Source of the DNA: Spirochaetaceae bacterium UBA5556
Lineage (GTDB): Bacteria; Spirochaetota; Spirochaetia; Treponematales; Rectinemataceae
DNA: 59,138 bases
Assembly: GCA_002425765.1 (NCBI GenBank)
Contig: DIMW01000009.1
Coordinates: 1 to 59,138, forward strand
Direction: 5' to 3'
Position numbers and translations under genes: made by a program. This document shows positions 8,204 to 16,855 of this stretch, piece by piece (the stretch's first letter is position 1; each line of letters opens with the position of its first letter). Below the pieces are notes generated by a model. That model was not told the origin of the DNA. It saw only the letters and a program-made list of their open reading frames with translations, and did not search any database.

Positions 8204-8959
8204 ATGGCTCGAATTATCGTATTTGTCAATCAAAAGGGCGGCGTTGGAAAGACCACGAGCGCTATCAATATTGGCACATCTCTCGCCCTTCTCCATAAAA
8301 AAACTCTACTCATCGACTTCGATCCACAGGGGAACCTCACCTCCGGAATCGGCGGCAAACTCACGCACACCAATATTTACCATGTCATTTCCGGATTGGC
8401 TGACATAAAAAGTATCATCCAGCCTCTCGCCGTCCCCCGCCTTTTTCTCGCGCCTTCTTCGGTGGACCTCAGTGGCGCGACCATTGAGTTGGTCGATCGT
8501 CCGGATAGAAATGACTACCTCCGTCGCGCGATAGCCCCCCTTGTGGACGACTATGATTTCATCCTCATCGACTGTCCTCCCTCCCTCGGAGTGCTTACAT
8601 TGAACGGACTGGCGGCGGCAAACGAAGTCATTATTCCCCTGCAATGTGAATATTTCGCCCTTGAGGGGCTCTCGCTCATTATCCAAACCATCGGCCTCGT
8701 GCAGAAGAGCATCAACCCAAACTTAAAAATCGGCGGCATTTTGCTCACCATGTTCGATGCGCGAACAAGGCTTTCTCAAGAGGTCGTCCGCCAAGTGACC
8801 GAATATTTTAAAGACAAAGTGTTCAAAACCATCATCCCGCGCAATGTCCGGCTCTCCGAAGCTCCCTCGCATGGCCTTCCGGCGATCATGTACGATCCCA
8901 CATGCATCGGCGCAAAAAGTTACGAGTCCGTGACAAAGGAGATTATGAACCGTGACTAA
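8204..8959 (+). CDS. parA: Chromosome-partitioning ATPase ParA (Soj)
   Basis: This 251-residue Walker-type ATPase acts with ParB and parS in origin segregation. The deviant Walker A box KGGVGKTT is at residues 11-18, DFDPQGN follows near residue 43, and FILIDCPPSLG carries Walker B. GGGAAGG precedes the ATG. The gene overlaps parB by 8 nt, so the pair is coupled. It lies about 43 kb from dnaA, within the origin-proximal domain where chromosomal parAB usually sit. Confidence 0.93.
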   Translation: MARIIVFVNQKGGVGKTTSAINIGTSLALLHKKTLLIDFDPQGNLTSGIGGKLTHTNIYHVISGLADIKSIIQPLAVPRLFLAPSSVDLSGATIELVDRPDRNDYLRRAIAPLVDDYDFILIDCPPSLGVLTLNGLAAANEVIIPLQCEYFALEGLSLIIQTIGLVQKSINPNLKIGGILLTMFDARTRLSQEVVRQVTEYFKDKVFKTIIPRNVRLSEAPSHGLPAIMYDPTCIGAKSYESVTKEIMNRD

Positions 8960-9863
8960 ATTCGGTCTCGGGAAAGGACTTGGCGCCCTTATCCCCGAAC
9001 ATCAGCAATTCTTCGAACAATCATCGCAGGAAACCACCGAATCGATCGTGCGGCTCGTCTCTATCGAATCATTGATTCCGAACCCCGACCAGCCCAGAAA
9101 GACATTCTCCCAGGAATCATTAGACGAGCTCGCCGAGTCCATTCGCCGCCACGGACTTTTGCAGCCGCTCCTCGTGCATGAGCAGGAGGCAGACAAATAC
9201 ATCATCATCGCCGGCGAGCGACGGTATCGCGCGGCACAGATCGCGGGCCTTGAACAGCTGCCTGTCATCGTGCGAGCCCAGGATGACAGAGACAGGCACC
9301 TCGAACTCTCGCTTGTCGAAAACATCCAGCGCGAAGATCTGGATCCCATTGAAGAAGCGCAGGCCTACGTTAGGCTTATGGATATTTCCGGCGCAACTCA
9401 GGAAGGTGTCGCTGAGATGGTGGGCAAGAGTCGCGTAACCGTCGCGAACACCATTCGTCTTCTCAGACTCCCCGAAGATATTCAAGAGGCGATTAAACAG
9501 AATTCCATCAGCCCCGGGCACGCGCGGGCGCTGCTCTCCATAGAAGATGATGATGAACGTCAGAAACTCTTCAGCAGGATCCGCGAAGAGAACCTTTCCG
9601 TGCGCCAAACCGAACAGGAAAGCCAGAAATTGCAGAACGAACTCCAGGCAAAAAAGGCAAAATCGCGTAGATCTCGCCCTTCTGTCGCCGAAGGCACTGA
9701 AGCGCCGCTCGACCCTCTTCTCAAGGAACTTAAAGAAAAACTTATCGAACGGCTCGGCACAAAGGTCGAAATACAAGGCAGCCTCGACGGCGGCACGATA
9801 AAAATCCAGTACTTTTCACAGGAAGACCTTCAGCGCATATATGACGTGCTCAAAATCGAATAA
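8952..9863 (+). CDS. parB: Chromosome-partitioning protein ParB (Spo0J)
   Basis: This 303-residue DNA-binding CTPase loads on parS and spreads. From the N-terminus: KGLGALIP, the CTP-binding segment IIIAGERRYRAAQIAGL (GERR at 88-91), LVENIQREDLDPIEEAQAY, a helix-turn-helix with VAEMVGKSRVTVANTIRLL around 135-155, a basic linker (about residues 225-245) and a C-terminal dimerisation domain. It starts with GTG inside parA. A perfect parS is present at 45993-46008. Confidence 0.93.
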   Translation: MTKFGLGKGLGALIPEHQQFFEQSSQETTESIVRLVSIESLIPNPDQPRKTFSQESLDELAESIRRHGLLQPLLVHEQEADKYIIIAGERRYRAAQIAGLEQLPVIVRAQDDRDRHLELSLVENIQREDLDPIEEAQAYVRLMDISGATQEGVAEMVGKSRVTVANTIRLLRLPEDIQEAIKQNSISPGHARALLSIEDDDERQKLFSRIREENLSVRQTEQESQKLQNELQAKKAKSRRSRPSVAEGTEAPLDPLLKELKEKLIERLGTKVEIQGSLDGGTIKIQYFSQEDLQRIYDVLKIE

Positions 9864-9918
9864 GTTTCCGCTCAGCGATTACACTGGCCGACGAAGTCGG
9901 TAAATTAAGGGAAAAACG

Positions 9919-10869
9919 ATGCAACGAGAGGGACAGAGATTGAGAAAGTTTCTATGTATGGTTTGTATCGCTGCATTTTTCACAGGCGCCGCGGAATCGC
10001 ACCTTTCCGCCCAGCAAGCTTCGGCTCAGCCCGTCTCCGCCTCTACATCAAAAATCGATTCCCCCTTGCCCGTCTCGTTTCAGACGGCCCTCCCCCCCGG
10101 AATCAGCTTCCAGCCGGGCTCTCCTGTCCTCCGCACCGCGGAGCACCTCGGCGGCAGTCTTGTGCTGGCTCCATCGCTCGACGGAGCCTCCACCGTTGTC
10201 GAGCACATCGACTCCGCGGGCACCGCCAGCAACCTGATCATCGAGGCGCTTATCTTCCTGCCGGCCCCGCCCGCCGCGGATCCCTACAGCGCCGGCACAC
10301 AGCTCGATTCTCTCGGGCTGCTGTTCAACCAATTCAGCTCGCTTCAAGGCATACAGTACTGGTCCGCGAGCCGAAAAATAATGCGCACCCTGTACACAGA
10401 CGTTCACCGACTCGACAACCCCAAAGACAAAAAGAAAATCGAAGATCCCGCGTCCGCATCAGAACTCCACGCCCTTCTCTCCAGGCCGGCCTACATATAC
10501 CAAAAGGATCAGACATTCGACGGTATTACGACCGAAATCCGGTGCTCCCTGTCGCAGACAAGCTTCCTCATGATGAACACCAACGCCACGCCGCTTCGGC
10601 TGATCGGAATACCCGTACTTCCTGTCGATGGCCTCCGGACAGGATTCCTTGTCGCTCCGTCCTCCCAAGGAGTCCTGCTCTATTTTGTCACATCGATAAA
10701 GTCACCCTCGATTGGACGAGACCGGGTATTCGAATCAGCATCGAACAAGGCCCTCGCGCTCCTGCATTGGTTCGCAGACGCCGCTTCCGCCCGGCACCTC
10801 ATCGAACCTGTGAGTTTGCCCTGGAATTTCGACGATCTTCCGCCGGAGGCACGGCTCGCGAGACCGTAG
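9919..10869 (+). CDS. Hypothetical secreted protein
   Basis: I do not recognise this 316-residue protein. A basic start (REGQRLRK) and a hydrophobic stretch FLCMVCIAAFFTGAA give a signal peptide likely cut near residue 31, so it is probably periplasmic or envelope-attached. The Cys residues in the signal segment do not form a convincing lipobox. The mature part is rich in Ala, Ser and Pro with no obvious repeat or catalytic motif. AGGGAA precedes the ATG. It follows parB by 55 nt on the same strand and could be read from the parAB transcript, but a partitioning role is not indicated. Confidence 0.6.
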   Translation: MQREGQRLRKFLCMVCIAAFFTGAAESHLSAQQASAQPVSASTSKIDSPLPVSFQTALPPGISFQPGSPVLRTAEHLGGSLVLAPSLDGASTVVEHIDSAGTASNLIIEALIFLPAPPAADPYSAGTQLDSLGLLFNQFSSLQGIQYWSASRKIMRTLYTDVHRLDNPKDKKKIEDPASASELHALLSRPAYIYQKDQTFDGITTEIRCSLSQTSFLMMNTNATPLRLIGIPVLPVDGLRTGFLVAPSSQGVLLYFVTSIKSPSIGRDRVFESASNKALALLHWFADAASARHLIEPVSLPWNFDDLPPEARLARP

Positions 10870-10972
10870 TACCAGTTTCCAGACGACTGTTTGCGCGCGT
10901 ATCGCGGGCCCTTCCTCTGACCTCCGCGCTCCCGTCGCGCCTTTTCCCCACGGCCTCAAAACCACCCAAGTC

Positions 10973-11001
10973 TTGACTAATCAAACCTATATCAGTATCG
11001 T
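10973..11001 (+). promoter_or_regulatory. Putative eno promoter
   Basis: TTGACT (10973-10978) and TATCGT (10996-11001) are 17 bp apart and lie about 30 nt before the enolase start. The -35 is good, the -10 has two mismatches. Confidence 0.45.
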
Positions 11002-11032
11002 TCAACACATATCTATTCCAAAGGAGATCCCC

Positions 11033-12331
11033 ATGAGCATCATTGAATATGTAGAGGCTCGTGAAATACTTGATTCCCGCGGCAATCCGACCGTCGAAGT
11101 CGATGTCGTCCTCGAAGACGGCACCCTCGGTCGTGCCGCAGTCCCCTCCGGCGCCTCCACCGGCGAGTATGAAGCCGTCGAACTCCGCGATGGCGACAAG
11201 AAACGCTACCAGGGCAAGGGCGTCCTCACCGCCGTCGAAAACGTCAACACCACGATCGCCGGCGAAATCTGCGGCCTCGATTCCCTCGAACAGGTCGACG
11301 TCGACCGCACGCTCATCGAACTCGACGGCACAGAAAACAAGGGCAAGCTCGGCGCCAACGCCATCCTCGGCGTCTCCATGGCGACCGCCCGGGCCGCGGC
11401 CGAATATCTGGGCCTCCCCCTCTATAAATACCTCGGCGGCGTCCACACCACCGTCCTGCCCGTTCCCATGTCCAACATCATCAACGGCGGCAAGCACGCC
11501 GACAACAAAGTCGACTTCCAGGAATTCATGATCATGCCCCTCGGCGCCGAATCCATCCGCGAGGCCGTCCGCATGAACGCCGAAGTCTTCCACAGCCTCA
11601 AGGGCATCCTCAAAGCCGAAGGCCACAACACCGCCGTCGGCGACGAGGGCGGATTCGCCCCCAACATCGGCAACGAAGACGCCCTCGACTACATCGTGCG
11701 CGCCATCGAAAAGGCCGGCTACAAACCGGGCGAGCAGATCGCCATCGCCCTCGACCCCGCCGCGAGCGAGCTCTTCGAGGAAGGCGGCGGCAAGGGCTAC
11801 CGCTTCTGGAAATCCGCCCCCGACAAGATATTCTCCGCGGACGAGATGATCGAGCTCTACACCACGTGGGTGAACAAATACCCCATCGTGTCCATCGAGG
11901 ACGGCCTCGACCAGAACGACTGGGACGGCTATGTCAAATTCACCAAGGCGCTCGGCAAAAAGATCCAGATCGTCGGCGACGACTTCTTCGTCACCAACAC
12001 CAAACGCCTCGCCAAAGGCATCGAAATGGGCGCCTGCAACTCCATCCTCATCAAGCTCAACCAGATCGGCACCGTCACCGAGACCATCGAGACCATCAAC
12101 ATGGCGAAGCGCGCGGGCTACACCGCCGTCGTCTCCCACCGTTCCGGCGAAACCGAAGACACCTTCATCGCCGACCTCGTCGTCGGCCTCGAAACCGGCC
12201 AGATCAAGACCGGCTCCATGTCGCGCACCGACCGCATCGCGAAGTACAACCAGCTCATGCGCATCGAGGACGAAATGGAGGGCATCGCCGAGTATTGGGG
12301 CAGAAAAGTGTTCTACAACGTCCACGGCTGA
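11033..12331 (+). CDS. eno: Enolase
   Basis: This glycolytic enzyme interconverts 2-phosphoglycerate and phosphoenolpyruvate. The 432-residue protein has the full family layout: REILDSRGNPTVEVDV at the N-terminus, the substrate-loop SGASTGEYEAVELRDGD, HNTAVGDEGGFAPN with the catalytic Glu, the metal ligands in IALDPAAS, SIEDGL and GDDFFVTN, ILIKLNQIGT with the catalytic Lys, and SHRSGETEDT. AAAGGAG lies before the ATG at 11033; 20 codons upstream are also open but lack family similarity. Nearly every codon ends in C or G, typical of a highly expressed gene here, and this bias also creates long spurious antisense frames. Confidence 0.97.
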   Translation: MSIIEYVEAREILDSRGNPTVEVDVVLEDGTLGRAAVPSGASTGEYEAVELRDGDKKRYQGKGVLTAVENVNTTIAGEICGLDSLEQVDVDRTLIELDGTENKGKLGANAILGVSMATARAAAEYLGLPLYKYLGGVHTTVLPVPMSNIINGGKHADNKVDFQEFMIMPLGAESIREAVRMNAEVFHSLKGILKAEGHNTAVGDEGGFAPNIGNEDALDYIVRAIEKAGYKPGEQIAIALDPAASELFEEGGGKGYRFWKSAPDKIFSADEMIELYTTWVNKYPIVSIEDGLDQNDWDGYVKFTKALGKKIQIVGDDFFVTNTKRLAKGIEMGACNSILIKLNQIGTVTETIETINMAKRAGYTAVVSHRSGETEDTFIADLVVGLETGQIKTGSMSRTDRIAKYNQLMRIEDEMEGIAEYWGRKVFYNVHG

Positions 12332-12352
12332 TCCGCGCCGCAGGAACATCAT

Positions 12353-12378
12353 GGCCGCCTCTTTCGGGGCGGCTTTTT
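12353..12378 (+). terminator. eno intrinsic terminator
   Basis: GCCGCC (12354-12359) pairs with GGCGGC (12368-12373) and is followed by TTTTT, 22 nt after the eno stop. The remaining stretch to 12611 is GC-rich and I see no gene in it. Confidence 0.75.
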
Positions 12379-12611
12379 CTTTGGGTGGGGGAGCGCTTCT
12401 CCGGCGAGCGCGCCAGCCGAGCCGCCAGACTTCTTCACGCGTCGCCCCTGCCGCTCCCCCTCGCTCCGAAGTCCTCGCCGCGCGCGGCTCCGGTCTTCTC
12501 CGCTACCCCCACTCGGCCATCCAGAGAAAGCCCGCCAGAACCCCCTGGACCCTTTAAATACCCCCTTCTTCTGCGCTAAACTGTCCATGCGTACATACCA
12601 AAGGAGGCCGT

Positions 12612-13409
12612 ATGCTCACACGCAGACTCGATGAAGCGAAAGAGGCATGGAAGCGCCGCGACCCCGAAGCCGCTCGGCGCGCCCACCTTCCCCCCGCCGG
12701 CATCCAGGCCGAAGAAAAGCACACGACGGGCAAGGGCAAATATTTGAAGAGCATCATATATGGCGGTCTCGACGGGACCATCACCACGTTCGCCGCCGCC
12801 GCCGGCGTCGCGGGCGCGGCGCTTTCTCCCGGCGTGGTCCTCATTGTCGGCCTCGCGAACCTCCTTGCCGACGGACTCTCCATGTCGATAGGCGACTTTC
12901 TGTCGTCGAAGAGCGAAGCCGAGTACGAAGCCGCCGAGCGGGAACGCGAAGCGTGGGAAGTCGAGAACTACCCCGAGGGCGAAAAGGTCGAACTCGAAGA
13001 AATATATGTAGCCAGGGGCATGCCGAAGGAAGACGCCCACGCCGCCGTCGAAATCATCGCGAGGGATAAGAAGGCCTGGGTCGACACCATGATGGTCGAA
13101 GAGCTGGGCATCATGCCGACGAACGAGTCGCCCATCGCCGACGCGATAGCCACGTTCATCTCATTCGCGCTGTTCGGTTTTCTGCCCATCGCCGCCTATG
13201 TGTTCGCGCTGTTCATTCCCGCGCTCGACGCGATCCGTTTCCCGCTCGCCTGCGTACTGACGGGCGCGACTCTCTTCAGCCTCGGGGCGCTGAAAACCAC
13301 GATAACTGGAAAGAACTGGTTCAAGAGCGGCCTTGAGATGCTGCTCGTGGGCGGTGTCGCGGCCTCGGCCGCGTATGTCGTCGGTCTGCTGTTGGGCGGG
13401 CTGGCATAA
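12612..13409 (+). CDS. VIT1/CCC1 family (DUF125) membrane transporter
   Basis: This 265-residue inner-membrane protein resembles the VIT/CCC1 family of iron and manganese transporters. It has a polar N-terminus, the family hallmark IIYGGLDGTITTFAAAAGVAGA (first membrane segment), GLANLLADGLSMSIGDFLSSKSE (second segment with metal-site residues), an acidic cytoplasmic metal-binding region rich in Glu (about residues 98-165), then three further hydrophobic segments to the C-terminus. AGGAGG precedes the ATG. With mntP 2.2 kb downstream it suggests metal homeostasis, but the metal cannot be read from sequence. Confidence 0.87.
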   Translation: MLTRRLDEAKEAWKRRDPEAARRAHLPPAGIQAEEKHTTGKGKYLKSIIYGGLDGTITTFAAAAGVAGAALSPGVVLIVGLANLLADGLSMSIGDFLSSKSEAEYEAAEREREAWEVENYPEGEKVELEEIYVARGMPKEDAHAAVEIIARDKKAWVDTMMVEELGIMPTNESPIADAIATFISFALFGFLPIAAYVFALFIPALDAIRFPLACVLTGATLFSLGALKTTITGKNWFKSGLEMLLVGGVAASAAYVVGLLLGGLA

Positions 13410-13426
13410 GACTCCAGGAGGAATAT

Positions 13427-13975
13427 GTGAAAACAGCTTGTCTGCTCCTCGCCGAAGGTTTCGAGGAGGTCGAGGCGCTTACACAGGCCGATTACCTGCG
13501 CCGCGCGGGCATCAATGTCACCATCGCGGGGATCGCCGGGAAGAACGCAAGGGGCGCCCACGGCATCGTCGTCGAGACCGATGCCGGCCCCGAAGCGCTC
13601 GAGCGCGAGTACGACGCGATTGTCCTGCCGGGTGGCATGCCGGGCGCGCGCAATCTCGCGGAGAGTTCCGCGGTACGCAACCTCATAAGCCGCCATTATG
13701 CACAGGGCAAGCTCATCGCGGCCATCTGCGCGGCGCCCGCCGTGGTCCTCCACGGCGCCTGCAACCTGCTTCAGGGCAAGAAGTTCACCGGCTACCCGGG
13801 GACAGAGGATTCGGTAAAGGGCGCGCATTTTGTCCCCGAACGCGTCGTCGTGGACGGCAATATCATCACTTCGCGCGGCCCCGGCACCGCGGGCGAATTC
13901 GCGGTGGCGATCATCGCGGCTCTCGAAGATCGGCAGAAGGCGGACGAAGTCGCCCGACACGCTCTCCTGAAATAA
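13427..13975 (+). CDS. DJ-1/PfpI family protein (YajL-like)
   Basis: A 182-residue protein with the DJ-1 fold: LLLAEGFEEVEALTQADYLRRAG at the N-terminus with the conserved Glu, and the nucleophile elbow AAICAAPAVVLHGA containing the conserved oxidation-sensitive Cys, followed by FTGYPGTED. Members act as chaperones, deglycases or glyoxalases; which applies here is uncertain. It begins with GTG after AGGAGG, 17 nt after the VIT gene and 31 nt before ridA, and probably belongs to the same transcript. Confidence 0.88.
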   Translation: MKTACLLLAEGFEEVEALTQADYLRRAGINVTIAGIAGKNARGAHGIVVETDAGPEALEREYDAIVLPGGMPGARNLAESSAVRNLISRHYAQGKLIAAICAAPAVVLHGACNLLQGKKFTGYPGTEDSVKGAHFVPERVVVDGNIITSRGPGTAGEFAVAIIAALEDRQKADEVARHALLK

Positions 13976-14006
13976 AACCAGCACGAAATCCAGCGAAGGA
14001 GTCATC

Positions 14007-14387
14007 ATGAGTAAACAGTGCATCAACGCGCCGAACGCGTCCGCGGCGATCGGTCCCTACAGCCACGCGAACAGGGCCGGCAATTTCGTATTCTGTTCCG
14101 GCCAGCTCGGCATCGATCCCAAGACAGGCGGCCTCGCCGAAGGCATCGAAGCGCAAACCGCCCAGGCTCTGCAGAATCTCGCCTCGGTGCTCGAAGCGGG
14201 CGGCTGTTCCCCCGCCGATGTGGTCAAGACTACGGTATTTCTCAAAGACATCCGCGATTTCAGCGCGGTCAATGAATGTTACGCCGACTTTTTCGGCAAA
14301 GATTTTCCGGCCAGAAGCGCGTTCCAGGTCGCGGCGCTTCCGAAGGACGCCCTCGTCGAAATCGAAGCAATAGCTTACAAAGCATAA
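14007..14387 (+). CDS. ridA: RidA family reactive-intermediate deaminase
   Basis: The 126-residue protein matches RidA/YjgF/YER057c: GPYSHANRAGNFVFCSGQLGIDP at the N-terminus, ADVVKTTVFLKDIRDF in the middle, and the C-terminal PARSAFQVAALPKDALVEIEAIA containing the active-site Arg. RidA hydrolyses enamine/imine intermediates released by PLP enzymes. The next gene, 10 nt downstream, is exactly such a PLP lyase, which makes the pairing functionally sensible. AAGGAG precedes the ATG. Confidence 0.93.
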   Translation: MSKQCINAPNASAAIGPYSHANRAGNFVFCSGQLGIDPKTGGLAEGIEAQTAQALQNLASVLEAGGCSPADVVKTTVFLKDIRDFSAVNECYADFFGKDFPARSAFQVAALPKDALVEIEAIAYKA

Positions 14388-14397
14388 GGATACCGTC

Positions 14398-15573
14398 GTG
14401 CCTTACAATTTTGATTCTCTGATCGACCGCACAAAGACTCACAGCATAAAATGGGATACAGGGCTTCTTCCCGAAGACTGCCGGGACGCGATTCCTCTCT
14501 GGGTGGCCGACATGGACTTCGCGAGCCCCCCGGAAGTAGTCTCGGCAATTCAGGAACGCGCCGCGCACCCCATTTATGGCTACACCAGTTGTTCCGAAGA
14601 ATACTATCGCTCCCTCATCGAATGGATGAAGCGCCGCGATTCCTGGGACATCAAGAAAGAGTGGATAGTCTTTTCGCCGGGCGTGGTCCCCGCCCTCAAT
14701 CTCGCCGTGCTCGCGTACACACAGCCTGGCGATACAATCATCGTGCAGCCGCCCGTGTACTATCCCTTTGTGTCTGCCGTGCGGAACAATGGCCGCCAGT
14801 TGGCGGAAAACCCGCTCGTGATTCAAGATGGCCGATACACCATGGATTTCGACGATCTCGAAAAAAAGATCGACGACCGCACAAAGCTTCTCATCCTCTG
14901 CAGCCCGCACAATCCGGTCGGGCGGGTATGGACCACCGGCGAGCTCTCCCGGCTCGTCGATATCTGCGCCGAGCACGGTATCGTGATAGTCTCCGACGAG
15001 ATCCACTCCGACATCATCCTGGGAACGGAGGTTCATCACTGCACGGCGACTGTTTCGGACAAGGCGGCAGCCATAACGGTCACCCTCACCGCGCCGAACA
15101 AAACCTTCAACCTCGCGGGGCTTCAGACCGCGAACATCGTCATCCCCGACGCGCGCCTGCGTCATGCCTTTGTGCAGCAGACGGCAAATATCGGCCTTGG
15201 CCTGTCCAACGTCTTCGGCATGGTCGCCCAGGGTGCGGCATATGACAAGGGTGAGCCGTGGCTTGAAGCGCTATTGATTTATTTAAGAGAGAATTACGAT
15301 ACAGTGCGGCACTTCCTTGCCCAGCGCGTTCCCGTCATCAAAGTGTTCCCTCTCGAAGGTACGTATCTTCCCTGGCTCGATTGTCGCGGCCTCGGGCTCA
15401 GCGACGCCCAGCTTCACGCCTTGTTCCTGAAAGACGCCAAGCTCTGGCTCGACGATGGGACCATGTTCGGGACGGGCGGGTCGGGTTTTATGCGCCTCAA
15501 CATCGCATGTCCCCGGAGTATCCTTGTAAAGGCCCTCGAACGGCTTGAAAAGGCTGTTCGGGCCATTTCCTAG
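14398..15573 (+). CDS. MalY/PatB-type aminotransferase, probable cystathionine beta-lyase
   Basis: A 391-residue fold-type I PLP enzyme of the MalY/PatB subgroup, which cleaves cystathionine or cysteine to pyruvate and ammonia. Family features seen are IPLWVADMDFASPPEV, HPIYGYTSCSEEYY, SPGVVPALNLAV, CSPHNPVGRVW, IVSDEIHSDI, the PLP lysine in APNKTFNLAGL, and the C-terminal RLNIACPRS with the carboxylate-binding Arg. It starts with GTG directly after ridA. Products such as 2-aminoacrylate are RidA substrates. A regulatory role like that of E. coli MalY cannot be judged. Confidence 0.88.
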   Translation: MPYNFDSLIDRTKTHSIKWDTGLLPEDCRDAIPLWVADMDFASPPEVVSAIQERAAHPIYGYTSCSEEYYRSLIEWMKRRDSWDIKKEWIVFSPGVVPALNLAVLAYTQPGDTIIVQPPVYYPFVSAVRNNGRQLAENPLVIQDGRYTMDFDDLEKKIDDRTKLLILCSPHNPVGRVWTTGELSRLVDICAEHGIVIVSDEIHSDIILGTEVHHCTATVSDKAAAITVTLTAPNKTFNLAGLQTANIVIPDARLRHAFVQQTANIGLGLSNVFGMVAQGAAYDKGEPWLEALLIYLRENYDTVRHFLAQRVPVIKVFPLEGTYLPWLDCRGLGLSDAQLHALFLKDAKLWLDDGTMFGTGGSGFMRLNIACPRSILVKALERLEKAVRAIS

Positions 15574-15613
15574 CGCTCCCGTCTGATTCATGCTAAACTG
15601 AGGATTCTTGGCC

Positions 15614-16201
15614 ATGCTGACCTATATTCTTGTAGGCTTTGCCCTTGCCGCCGATGCCTTTGCGGTCTCTGTCTCGGCCGCTGTCTGTACCGAGGTGCTC
15701 CCCCTCCTGATTGGCCTGCGCGCCGCGTTCATGTTCGGGCTGTTTCAGTTCTTCATGCCGATTGTCGGATGGCTGCTCGGTTCGGCCTTCAGCAAGTTTA
15801 TTCAGGGGTTCGATCACTGGATCGCGTTCGCGCTGCTCGCCTTTGTCGGCGGCAAAATGTTCTACGAAGCCATTCGGGCGCGGGAAAAAGCCGAGTGCCC
15901 CGACCCCGGCGACAGCCCCAAGGTCCATGGCGTCATGAAACTCAACACCCTGCTCGTGCTCGCGTTTGCCACGAGCATCGATGCCTTGGCCGTCGGCCTC
16001 TCGTACAGTATTCTGGGCGAATCCATAGTCATTCCCAGCCTCATCATCGGCGTGACGACCTTTGGGGTGTGTCTTCTTGGCATCGAATTCGGCAAACATC
16101 TTAAGGAAGTCTTCCGAGAATGGGGAGAGATCGCAGGAGGTAGCATTTTGATCCTCATTGGACTTAAAATACTGATTGAGCATCTTGCGAGCGGAAAGTG
16201 A
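15614..16201 (+). CDS. mntP: Manganese efflux pump MntP
   Basis: A six-helix membrane protein of 195 residues that exports Mn2+. The two internally repeated acidic signatures are present: ALAADAFAVSVSAAV near the N-terminus and ATSIDALAVGLSYSI near residue 120, and GIEFGKHLKEVFREW precedes the last helix. I chose the ATG at 15614, spaced 9 nt from GAGGA, rather than the TTG two codons earlier. I see no yybP-ykoY riboswitch in the short 40-nt upstream gap, so Mn-responsive control is not visible here. Confidence 0.92.
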   Translation: MLTYILVGFALAADAFAVSVSAAVCTEVLPLLIGLRAAFMFGLFQFFMPIVGWLLGSAFSKFIQGFDHWIAFALLAFVGGKMFYEAIRAREKAECPDPGDSPKVHGVMKLNTLLVLAFATSIDALAVGLSYSILGESIVIPSLIIGVTTFGVCLLGIEFGKHLKEVFREWGEIAGGSILILIGLKILIEHLASGK

Positions 16202-16266
16202 GTTTCTCATGAGCACCTCCCCCAAAGATGCGAAATGGCTCTTATCGGAGTATCGAAGGAGGTTCT

Positions 16267-16827
16267 ATGGCCGCGTCTTCCTTAATTCCTGAAAAATATA
16301 AAGAAATTCCCCCGGAAAAGGCATACAGCCTTCAAAATCCCGGAGGACTTATATTGCTCTGCACGCGAGGTTCGACACCCAAAAGCTCCACTCTGCGCTA
16401 CGACTTCGCGCCGCTCGCGTGGTGCACGCCCTATGAATACGCCCCCGTCAGCAAATTGCTCCTCGTCTGCGATACGTCACACAAAACCTTCCGCGACATT
16501 CAGGAGAATGGCCAATTCGTCGTCGCGCTCCCTTCCTTCGAAATGCGCGCGCTGATTGAGCGCGCCGGGGCGGTCAGCGGCTTCGATGTCGACAAATTCG
16601 AGAATCTGAAAGTGCCATATTTCACCGCACAAACCGTCGATATCCGGGTTCCCGAAGGAGTCGCGGCGTGGATGGAGTGTTCGCTTGAGCGGATAGTCGT
16701 CGAAGGAACTTCGGGAATCGTGCTCGGCGCCGTACACAAAGCCTTCGGGGTGCCCGAAAGCTGGAAGTTCCGACTGCATTATCTCGATGACGCGACATGG
16801 TATAAGCCGGGAGAACGGCTTTCATGA
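16267..16827 (+). CDS. Flavin reductase-like (FMN-binding split barrel) protein
   Basis: A 186-residue protein resembling the flavin reductase-like domain family, which binds FMN in a split barrel. Recognisable elements are PGGLILLCTR, LAWCTPYEYAPVSKLLLV, the FRDIQENGQFVVALPS strand-helix region and the ECSLERIV...GAVHKAFG segment near the C-terminus. AGGAGG precedes the ATG at 16267. Its target flavin or electron acceptor is unknown. Two other flavin-linked proteins, an exported FMN-binding-type protein and ApbE, are encoded in the window. Confidence 0.8.
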   Translation: MAASSLIPEKYKEIPPEKAYSLQNPGGLILLCTRGSTPKSSTLRYDFAPLAWCTPYEYAPVSKLLLVCDTSHKTFRDIQENGQFVVALPSFEMRALIERAGAVSGFDVDKFENLKVPYFTAQTVDIRVPEGVAAWMECSLERIVVEGTSGIVLGAVHKAFGVPESWKFRLHYLDDATWYKPGERLS

Positions 16828-16855
16828 TACGGTTTTAGAAGGAGGGATTCGCAAT

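Noticed and set aside
10799..12352. A 517-codon open frame antisense to enolase
   Set aside because: It exists because enolase uses almost only C/G-ending codons, which removes stops on the other strand. The translation is low-complexity Asp/Gly/Val/Ala/Phe and resembles no protein.
15591..15599. TGCTAAACT as an extended -10 for mntP
   Set aside because: A start there would place the ribosome site GAGGA upstream of or at the 5' end of the message.
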